Source of the DNA: an uncultured Lachnospiraceae bacterium
Lineage (GTDB): Bacteria > Bacillota > Clostridia > Lachnospirales > Lachnospiraceae
Length of the DNA stretch: 7,535 nucleotides
NCBI GenBank assembly: GCA_947177515.1
Contig: CAMWUU010000166.1
Span: 1 to 7,535 of the forward strand
Direction: 5' to 3'
Position 1 is the stretch's first letter. Each line of letters begins with the position of its first letter. Both the position numbers and the translations under genes were made by a program. Below are positions 1 through 4,595 of the stretch, piece after piece. The notes beneath the pieces are model-generated. The model saw only the letters and a list, made by a program, of their open reading frames with translations, was not told the DNA's origin and ran no database searches.

Positions 1-63
1 ATGGGAATCGAACCCACGTATCCAGCTTGGAAGGCTGGTGTTCTACCATTGAACCACACCTGC
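1..63 (-). tRNA. tRNA-Gly (UCC anticodon), 3' end cut by window edge
   Basis: Read on the minus strand, the sequence starts with acceptor strand GCAGGTG. It continues with a D-arm containing TTCAATGGTAGAAC, an anticodon arm CCAGC-CTTCCAA-GCTGG (anticodon TCC at 31-29) and a T-arm GTGGG-TTCGATT-CCCAT. The 3' acceptor strand lies beyond the left edge, so the gene is partial. It is a normal elongator tRNA decoding GGA/GGG. It lies 24 bases downstream of tRNA-Pro and is probably co-transcribed with it from the consensus promoter at 214-242. Confidence 0.95.
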
Positions 64-87
64 ATATCAGCATAAAACTCATAAAAT

Positions 88-161
88 CGGGGTGACAGGA
101 TTCGAACCTGCGACCTCCTGATCCCAAATCAGGCACTCTAGCCAAACTGAGCCACACCCCG
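88..161 (-). tRNA. tRNA-Pro (UGG anticodon)
   Basis: This is a complete 74-nt cloverleaf on the minus strand. The acceptor helix is CGGGGTG/CACCCCG, the D-arm loop contains CAGTTTGGCTAGAG, the anticodon arm is CCTGA-TTTGGGA-TCAGG (anticodon TGG at 126-124) and the T-arm is GCAGG-TTCGAAT-CCTGT. No CCA is encoded; the base after the discriminator region is A in an AT-rich spacer. It is the first tRNA of a Pro-Gly pair. It is also a useful local reference for the aberrant tRNA-like elements at 3947-4361: the true tRNA has a 7-nt anticodon loop with T33, which those elements lack. Confidence 0.97.
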
Positions 162-213
162 GTTTTTGCTGGTCGATGATTGCCAGTTCTGTCCTCTCCG
201 TGACACGAGATTT

Positions 214-242
214 ATTATATAACAGGTTTTGGGAAATGTCAA
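214..242 (-). promoter_or_regulatory. Perfect-consensus sigma-A promoter of the tRNA-Pro/tRNA-Gly unit
   Basis: The minus strand shows TTGACA (242-237), a 17-base spacer and TATAAT (219-214). Both hexamers are identical to the housekeeping consensus at ideal spacing, as is common for highly expressed stable-RNA operons. Transcription should start near 207, about 45 bases before tRNA-Pro. The -35 hexamer contains the TGA stop codon (241-239) of the preceding protein gene, so the two units abut with no terminator visible between them. Confidence 0.9.
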
Positions 243-631
243 CCATTTTTTTTAATTTTTTTCAGATCATTATCAAAATATCGTTTGCTCCGAATTTTTC
301 CATCCACCAGAAGCGTATAAAAACAGCGTTCCTCCTTAAAATGCCAGTGGATTTTAAGTACGGTGCCCACCATGCCCGGATGGGATATCACCAAAACCTG
401 CTCCCCGTAAACGAATTTGGGCGGGGCGGATAATGGCAGGAGATCTTTTTCTGCCACTTGGATTTTACCCCCACTTTCCGGCTGCATAATAACCGCCCTG
501 CCATCATCCATCATCCCATATTGCACCACACCCTGATACAGGCCTTCCCCATAATACCCAATATCAACACATACACCCCATCCGACTAGGAAAGCATCCC
601 GATGCACAGGCTCGCCCATCCTATTTTCCAT
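239..631 (-). CDS. Hypothetical protein with two SH3-like (KOW-type) repeats
   Basis: The product is about 130 aa and I do not recognise the family. The sequence suggests two consecutive small beta-barrels. The first runs from about VCVDIGYYGEGLYQGVV to EKDLLPL. The second runs from about YGEQVLVISHPGMVGTV to the C-terminal KRYFDNDLKKI. Each has the hydrophobic/glycine spacing of SH3- or KOW-like folds, which often bind RNA or protein, but that is inference. The start is uncertain. ATG at 631 overlaps the end of the GH20 gene by 11 bases, with a purine-rich GGGAAGGA sitting very close. ATG at 619 follows the GH20 stop directly (TAGGATG) and would fit translational coupling. The frame is open to 685, but that start would overlap the GH20 gene by 65 bases. 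It is the last protein gene of the putative DUF2828 operon. No signal peptide or membrane segment is visible. Confidence 0.75.
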   Translation of the reverse strand: MENRMGEPVHRDAFLVGWGVCVDIGYYGEGLYQGVVQYGMMDDGRAVIMQPESGGKIQVAEKDLLPLSAPPKFVYGEQVLVISHPGMVGTVLKIHWHFKEERCFYTLLVDGKIRSKRYFDNDLKKIKKNG

Positions 632-2450
632 TTCCTTCCCGCAGCAAATCTGCATACCAGAAAAACACATCCGACACCCTGGCAAGATCGCCCTCCCTGC
701 TATTCTCCCTCCAGTATGCTTTATAATGGTAAAGACATGCTTCTAATTCCCCAGCTAACGTACCTGCCGCTTCCTCTCCTAAAAGGTACTTCCCGACCTT
801 ATTCCACAGAACCACCATCCGCAGGGAAAGCAGGGCGCAAGCCGCTATCCGCCTTTTTTCCCCGCCCATGCTGCGGCAGGCTATAGAAAGCTGTCCTGAA
901 AGTTCTGCTGCCCGCTCATCCGCCCTGTAAAAACGTTCCATGCCTCCCGCGCCAAGATCTTTCAAAATTCCTTCGGTTTCCCTTCCCTTCTGTGTCCATT
1001 CTTTATACCTTACAGCAGTTTCCCAGCCAAATACCTCAATCCTGCTAATCTGTGCCAGGTACCCGACAAACTCCCCCGACACATCCCCGAATTCCAAAAG
1101 CGAAATCATGCGGTTCATCCCGTCAAATTCCGGCACGTTTTTCCCCCAGGAAAAGACAGCGCCATATATCATACACGGAATAGAAAAATCAGGATGCCCG
1201 ATATGCCCATAATCCCCCCAATCCGTATTCAATACACCGAGCGCGTGATATTCCCGCCCATAACCACACATCCTTGCAATATTTTCATAACTTTCGCGCA
1301 TTTGATTGACAAAATGGTTCCAGCCGCGCGTCCCCGGGCAGACATAGAGCTTTGCCCCGGCTTTATGAAGGATGCGCACCTGTGTATCCTGTTCCTGCTC
1401 AAAATACCCCCAGGCAAGACAGATTGTTTCTTTGGGAAATTTTTTAATATATGCAGGGCTTTCACAGATAATATCACCCCAAAACATCGGGGTCTTCCCA
1501 TTCCTGACTAGGTATTCAAACAATCCGGAAACAAACTCTGCATAGAGCGCGCCGCGCCCTTTCTTCCCGGCAGCTTCCCGGCTCTTCCCCGTCCCAAGGT
1601 CAAACGTTTCATCCGCGCAGATATTAAACTTATCCGAAGAAAAAAGCTGCATAAACTCGCCGATCATCCCAGTTATTAAATCCATGGACTGGGGATTGAG
1701 CGGGTTGAGCGTGTGATGCTCCATACGATCGAGGAAGGAAAACTCTTGCCCCGCACTTTTCTCCAGTTCACAAAGCCCGGAATATGTCCTTGTACCAAGC
1801 AGCTTGTAAAGATGCCCAAAACTGGCCAGACACGGTACCAACTCAATTCCCCGCACAGCACAATAGGCATCAAGTTCCATAATCTCCTGCGCCTCAAGCG
1901 GCGTTTCGTCCCGCCAAAGTTCTGTCATACCACGGAATAAGTAGGTATGTTCAATATAGAGCTGGAGTTGGTTCAGCTTATAAAATACCATGGTATCCAC
2001 CATTTTTTTCAGGTTCGGCAGAGTCTGCACACGCCCCCTTGTTACATCGTGGAAAAATCCCCTTGTCTTAAAATCCGGTTCATCTTCAATCTGCACTGCC
2101 GGCAAAAGCCCAGCGTACTGGCGGAATAACTGGCGCAGGGTCTGCACGCCCTGCCCGAGGGAGGAAAGTTCCCCGCCGCGGATTAATATTCCGTCCTCCT
2201 CCACATTAAGATAATACCTTGATGCAAAACAGGTCGGATCGACCAGAAGACGGATATCACCCTTTCCTGCAAGCCCCCTCATCCTTCCGATTCCAATCCC
2301 CGTACAGGAAACAATCTCTTCCTGCAACATCCGCGCATAGACATCCGCACCTTCCGGACAGGATGGCTCCAACACAATCATCGCATCAAAAGAAAGCTGG
2401 TAATTTCCCTCCTGCTCCTGCACCTTTTTCGGCCATGGCAACAAAACCAT
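621..2450 (-). CDS. Intracellular glycoside hydrolase family 20 (beta-N-acetylhexosaminidase-like)
   Basis: The 609-aa product resembles GH20 enzymes, in particular the cytosolic GH20C-type group of Firmicutes, as far as I can recall that group. An N-terminal GH20 domain-2-like region (about residues 1-125, including RYYLNVEEDGILIRGG) is followed by a TIM barrel. The barrel begins at FKTRGFFHDVTRGR (about 128-140) and continues with LNQLQLYIEHTY and LVPCLASFGHL. The catalytic Asp-Glu pair is D280-E281 in NICADETFDLGTGKS; in the family the Glu is the acid/base and the Asp orients the substrate acetamido group. Later barrel segments include TPMFWGDII and VLNTDWGDYGH. The C-terminal 120 residues are helical. 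No signal peptide is seen, so it should act in the cytoplasm on imported amino-sugar glycosides. Start 2450 is chosen because the upstream gene's stop lies one base before it (TAAAATG), preceded by a G-rich Shine-Dalgarno overlapping that gene's end. Substrate is unproven. Confidence 0.9.
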   Translation of the reverse strand: MVLLPWPKKVQEQEGNYQLSFDAMIVLEPSCPEGADVYARMLQEEIVSCTGIGIGRMRGLAGKGDIRLLVDPTCFASRYYLNVEEDGILIRGGELSSLGQGVQTLRQLFRQYAGLLPAVQIEDEPDFKTRGFFHDVTRGRVQTLPNLKKMVDTMVFYKLNQLQLYIEHTYLFRGMTELWRDETPLEAQEIMELDAYCAVRGIELVPCLASFGHLYKLLGTRTYSGLCELEKSAGQEFSFLDRMEHHTLNPLNPQSMDLITGMIGEFMQLFSSDKFNICADETFDLGTGKSREAAGKKGRGALYAEFVSGLFEYLVRNGKTPMFWGDIICESPAYIKKFPKETICLAWGYFEQEQDTQVRILHKAGAKLYVCPGTRGWNHFVNQMRESYENIARMCGYGREYHALGVLNTDWGDYGHIGHPDFSIPCMIYGAVFSWGKNVPEFDGMNRMISLLEFGDVSGEFVGYLAQISRIEVFGWETAVRYKEWTQKGRETEGILKDLGAGGMERFYRADERAAELSGQLSIACRSMGGEKRRIAACALLSLRMVVLWNKVGKYLLGEEAAGTLAGELEACLYHYKAYWRENSREGDLARVSDVFFWYADLLREGNGK

Positions 2451-2451
2451 T

Positions 2452-3930
2452 TTATTCCCCCCAATCTTTGTCCCACTCTGTTTCAACGCTAACACATGCG
2501 TAACGCTTTGAATCAACCACTTTATGCATCATTTCGACCGGTGTACACCCGATGCACGAAAGCACCTGCCCAAATACCGCCGCAGACTGCCCCGAACAAA
2601 GCTGGACTCCCCTTCGTTTATGATCCGCATGGAAAACATCATGCCTGCTCGCCACATTCCAGAATACCACATTTGGTATCCCATATCCCGCTTCCTTGTA
2701 ACGTGCTTCCATCTGCTCATAAAATGTCCACTTCCGGTCACCGCAGGAATCAATCTCCATATCCGAAATCACAAGAATCGACTTTGGCATCTCCTCCGGG
2801 GGCACATGTCCGGCAATAGCAATTTCAAGCACGCGCAAAAACGCGAGTTCAAGACTTGTGTTATTGCACCAATCCGCCTTGGAAACATTGTTAATCTTTT
2901 GTGCGAGTGACTGACCCTTTAATGTAACTATCTGGGGACTGCCGGAAAACGTCATAAAAAGATTATGGTACGCACCGGTATTACGCTCCGCGAAATAGAT
3001 GGCAAGACCGATGGCAGTTGCCATTGGTCTTCCATACATGGAACCGGATACATCTGCCATAACAATAGCATTTGTCCCCTTCTGCACATAATCCGGAAGC
3101 TGCTGCCACTGCGCCTGTAGCACCGGCGAATCCTCCTTTTGATACAGGATTTTCTCCACAATATCATACGGATAGAGCGCGGAAGAATTAATCTTTACCT
3201 CACCGGCCGCCGCCTTCCCGACAAACTCCTTAAACCGTTCCCCGTCATGCCGCATAAACGCATTGCGGTAAATCATCATCGCCCGGCTCGGCACTTTGGG
3301 ATACAAAATCTCATCCCAGCGGTTTTGGGACATCAGGCATTCCACCACACGGATATTTTTTCTCATACTGCGCACAATACGCTTGAAATGATAAACCGGA
3401 TAACCAAGCTTCTGCGCAGTCAGAATCCCGAGCCTTCTTGTATCCTTCGAACTCGCATCCGCCGTCTTGATCCACTTTGCCAAAAACGAAAGTGCCCTTC
3501 CCTCATGCAGGTTTTTCAGATCCTCCTCAAACTGCGTCTTCATTGCCGCCCACATTGCATCCTCACAAGGTGTCCCAACCAGGCAATACAAATCATCATA
3601 ACGCCCAAACACCCCGACTAAATCCAGGTTCGGCACAAGTGCGCCCGGATGCTTTTTTGCCATATACGCAAGCAAAATACGGAATGTAGCACGTTCGCCG
3701 AGTCCTCCCCGGATATCCCTCGCATAAAAAACAATTTTTGTTGCTAACAGCGCATCTTCCTGAAACGCCTCCTCAAAAAGGGCGCATATCCTTGCCTCAT
3801 CCGCCCCGCGTAGGGAACCAGCCACACCAAAAAAATCAAGGCACGCATTTCCCGTTGTCCCTAAGGCAGACGCGCCATTTTCTGTGCGCGTAAAATTACC
3901 TGCCTTCCTCATTTCCTCTGCAAACCCCAT
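2452..3930 (-). CDS. DUF2828 family protein: TROVE-like helical domain plus vWA domain (Ro60-like architecture)
   Basis: The product is 492 aa from ATG 3930 (498 aa from ATG 3948). N-terminal landmarks of DUF2828 are NACLDFFG, YARDIRGGLGER, NLDLVGVFGRYDDL, AKWIKTADASSKDTRR and the block VPSRAMMIYRNAFMRHDGERF. The C-terminal half is a von Willebrand A fold with an intact MIDAS. DVSGSM supplies DxSxS (about D293, S295, S297), CNNTS gives the metal-ligand Thr (about T358) and ISDMEID gives the second Asp (about D390). HEAT-like helices followed by a MIDAS vWA domain is the arrangement of Ro60/Rsr, which binds misfolded RNA and Y RNA; equating the two is inference. Start 3930 is preferred. It has GGGG six bases upstream, whereas 3948 has no ribosome-binding site and lies inside RNA element D. 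No signal peptide is seen. The GH20 gene follows after one base. No other promoter is evident after the one at 4403-4431, so it is probably co-transcribed with the upstream RNA array. Confidence 0.88.
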   Translation of the reverse strand: MGFAEEMRKAGNFTRTENGASALGTTGNACLDFFGVAGSLRGADEARICALFEEAFQEDALLATKIVFYARDIRGGLGERATFRILLAYMAKKHPGALVPNLDLVGVFGRYDDLYCLVGTPCEDAMWAAMKTQFEEDLKNLHEGRALSFLAKWIKTADASSKDTRRLGILTAQKLGYPVYHFKRIVRSMRKNIRVVECLMSQNRWDEILYPKVPSRAMMIYRNAFMRHDGERFKEFVGKAAAGEVKINSSALYPYDIVEKILYQKEDSPVLQAQWQQLPDYVQKGTNAIVMADVSGSMYGRPMATAIGLAIYFAERNTGAYHNLFMTFSGSPQIVTLKGQSLAQKINNVSKADWCNNTSLELAFLRVLEIAIAGHVPPEEMPKSILVISDMEIDSCGDRKWTFYEQMEARYKEAGYGIPNVVFWNVASRHDVFHADHKRRGVQLCSGQSAAVFGQVLSCIGCTPVEMMHKVVDSKRYACVSVETEWDKDWGE

Positions 3931-3946
3931 AACAAACCCCATTTCC

Positions 3947-4026
3947 ATGACGCAAATCTGTGGATTTGAACCACCAGTCCCCCATCTGTGGGAAACCCTT
4001 TACCAGTGAATTGCTGTGCGCGTCAC
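3947..4026 (-). ncRNA. tRNA-like RNA element D (78-80 nt), adjacent to the DUF2828 start
   Basis: On the minus strand, terminal helix TGACGC (4025-4020)/GCGTCA (3953-3948) can gain an outer G-U pair. Inside come the motif GTGAC-N5-CAGCA (4026-4012), a D-loop-like TTCACTGGTAAA, a hairpin GTTTCCC/GGGGGAC (3996-3990/3983-3977; 7 bp including two G-U, 6-nt loop) and a T-arm GTGG-TTCAAAT-CCAC (3974-3960). The length and order are near those of a tRNA. The anticodon-position loop has no T33, the T-arm to acceptor distance is too long, and the 3' strand is GTCATG, which carries the first possible ATG of the DUF2828 frame. I read it as a tRNA mimic or Y-like RNA, not a decoding tRNA. No transcript evidence is available. 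Confidence 0.6.
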
Positions 4027-4040
4027 TATATACCTTTTTT

Positions 4041-4144
4041 CATGACACATTTTTCCGGATAATGGATTTGAACCATCCCCATACAAGCCAAAAGGCATAT
4101 ACGGCCACCATCGGATCCGACCCTCATTTTGCTGTTTGTGTCAC
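4041..4144 (-). ncRNA. tRNA-like RNA element C (about 101 nt)
   Basis: The closing helix TGACACA (4143-4137)/TGTGTCA (4049-4043) has 7 perfect pairs plus possible outer G-U. A second helix TCGGAT/ATCCGG (4120-4115/4060-4055) can stack above an A-rich internal loop. It encloses an 11-position hairpin with a TTTT loop (4104-4079; one mismatch, two G-U) and a T-arm-like hairpin ATGG-TTCAAAT-CCAT (4076-4062). The 5' strand carries GTGAC-N5-CAGCA (4144-4130) and the 3' strand ends in GTCATG, exactly as in element D. Elements C and D therefore share order and end motifs, while their helices differ in sequence yet stay paired. There is no anticodon-like loop. It lies four bases after element B and 15 bases before element D's end motif. 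Confidence 0.6.
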
Positions 4145-4147
4145 AAT

Positions 4148-4238
4148 CGGGTCTGGCAGGTTCGAACTGTAAATCATTTGCTGCGTAGGTCACAAACATG
4201 ACCAACCCGGTTTCCAAAAACCGGAAAACCCAGACCCG
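4148..4238 (-). ncRNA. tRNA-like RNA element B (91 nt) with 9-bp acceptor-like helix
   Basis: A perfect 9-bp terminal helix CGGGTCTGG (4238-4230)/CCAGACCCG (4156-4148) encloses a hairpin CCGGTTT-TTGG-AAACCGG at the D-arm position. A hairpin GGTCA-TGTTTG-TGACC (4203-4188) occupies the anticodon-arm position. A short T-arm CAG-TTCGAAC-CTG (4169-4157) completes it. A 9-bp acceptor with a 3-bp T-stem gives the 12-bp branch known from rare 9/3 tRNAs. The anticodon-position loop has 6 nt, not 7, so decoding is unlikely. The downstream side of that hairpin starts the repeated motif GTGAC-N5-CAGCA (4193-4179). Only four bases separate it from element A upstream and from element C downstream. Confidence 0.55.
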
Positions 4239-4242
4239 TAAC

Positions 4243-4361
4243 GGCGATGGCAGGATTCGAACCTGCAATGATTCACTCAAAAGTCCAAAAAAGTTCTGCT
4301 GTTTTGGTCACGGACATGACCATATTTTTACTTTCGCGTCTTCCAGTTCCGCCACATCGCC
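4243..4361 (-). ncRNA. tRNA-like RNA element A (119 nt), best tRNA mimic of the array
   Basis: The acceptor-like helix GGCGATG (4361-4355)/CATCGCC (4249-4243) is perfect. Next comes a Leu/Ser-type D-arm GCG-GAACTGGAAGA-CGC. The 3' side has a perfect T-arm GCAGG-TTCGAAT-CCTGC (4266-4250) directly abutting the acceptor strand, as in real tRNAs. Between them, where an anticodon arm belongs, is a hairpin TGGTCA-TGTCCG-TGACCA (4322-4305) followed by about 38 nt of A/T-rich sequence. It is about 30-45 nt longer than a normal tRNA and has no 7-nt anticodon loop. An alternative fold joins TGACCAA (4310-4304) to TTGGTCA (4205-4199), giving a 112-nt unit that spans the A/B boundary and encloses the A T-arm. 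It is the first element after the promoter at 4403-4431. Confidence 0.6.
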
Positions 4362-4402
4362 ATATTTAATCATCGGGCACAATGCACATAGCCCCTGTTT
4401 CC

Positions 4403-4431
4403 ACTATACCATATATTTCCGTTCATTGCAA
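4403..4431 (-). promoter_or_regulatory. Promoter of the RNA array / DUF2828 operon
   Basis: On the minus strand, TTGCAA (4431-4426) is followed by a 17-base spacer and TATAGT (4408-4403), with an extended-minus-10-like TGG just before the hexamer. Start of transcription is expected near 4396, about 35 bases ahead of element A. The leader has a small hairpin GGGC...GCCC. The site lies downstream of the permease terminator, so the array is a separate transcription unit. I see no terminator between the array and the DUF2828 gene. Confidence 0.7.
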
Positions 4432-4542
4432 CTGGTATCCCTTCCAGTTCAGAAGGGATTGCCCGCTATTTTGGTATTGTGCAAATGCAATCACAAATTC
4501 CGTCAGGCAGAATATAGGAATGTGTTTCAGACACCGCCTAAG

Positions 4543-4575
4543 AAAAACGCACCATGACCAAAAGGTCCGGTGCGC
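4543..4575 (-). terminator. Intrinsic terminator of the permease gene
   Basis: On the minus strand, CGCACCGGACC (4574-4564), loop TTTT and GGTCATGGTGCG (4559-4548) form a GC-rich stem with small bulges, followed by TTTTT (4547-4543). It starts about 20 bases after the permease stop codon and separates that gene from the RNA array transcription unit. Confidence 0.85.
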
Positions 4576-4595
4576 TATAAAAAAATGCCTTACTA

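Larger units (their letters stand above)
4012..4311 (-). repeat. Four copies of motif GTGAC-N5-CAGCA in the RNA array
   Basis: Read on the minus strand, the motif occurs at 4311-4297 (N5 CAAAA), 4193-4179 (CTACG), 4144-4130 (ACAAA) and 4026-4012 (GCGCA), always with exactly five bases between the two blocks. A partner motif GTCATG occurs four times: 4321-4315 region, 4203-4197, 4046-4041 and 3951-3946. GTCA pairs with TGAC. It does so either locally as a hairpin in the anticodon position (elements A, B) or as a terminal stem (elements C, D). The constant spacing and the recurrence make this a candidate protein-recognition signal. Confidence 0.75.

Noticed and set aside
3960..4026. Element D as a functional tRNA-Ser with anticodon AGA
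   Set aside because: The loop lacks T33, the stem needs G-U pairs, and six extra bases separate the T-arm from the acceptor-like strand. It would not pass as a normal tRNA, unlike tRNA-Pro and tRNA-Gly in the same window.
3947..4361. The array as a run of decayed tRNA or phage tRNA pseudogenes
   Set aside because: The T-arms alone suggest tRNAs. Perfect closing helices with compensating differences, a fixed-spacing motif in all copies, 4-base spacers and a dedicated promoter argue against decay. It stays the main alternative until homologues are compared.
4243..4361. Element A as selenocysteine tRNA or as a tRNA-Leu with an intron
   Set aside because: There is no TCA anticodon and no 8/5 branch. 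A partial AAAGT/ACTTT pairing could mimic an interrupted anticodon stem, but the insert is far too short for a group I intron and no convincing anticodon results.
3947..4361. CRISPR array
   Set aside because: The repeated blocks are short, spacing is irregular (35-118 bases), and the intervening sequence is structured rather than unique spacers; no cas gene is present.
3949..4402. T-box or other classical riboswitch upstream of the DUF2828 gene
   Set aside because: No T-box sequence, no terminator/antiterminator pair with a T-tract, and no known riboswitch core was found. The structure consists of repeated tRNA-like units instead.
4198..4557. Plus-strand open frames through the RNA array (119 and 70 codons)
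   Set aside because: They have no ribosome-binding site, their translation is low-complexity and unlike any protein, and they run antisense to the structured elements.
4548..4559. GGTCATG inside the permease terminator as a fifth copy of the array motif
   Set aside because: It is explained by the terminator stem, lacks the following GTGAC-N5-CAGCA, and lies upstream of the array promoter.
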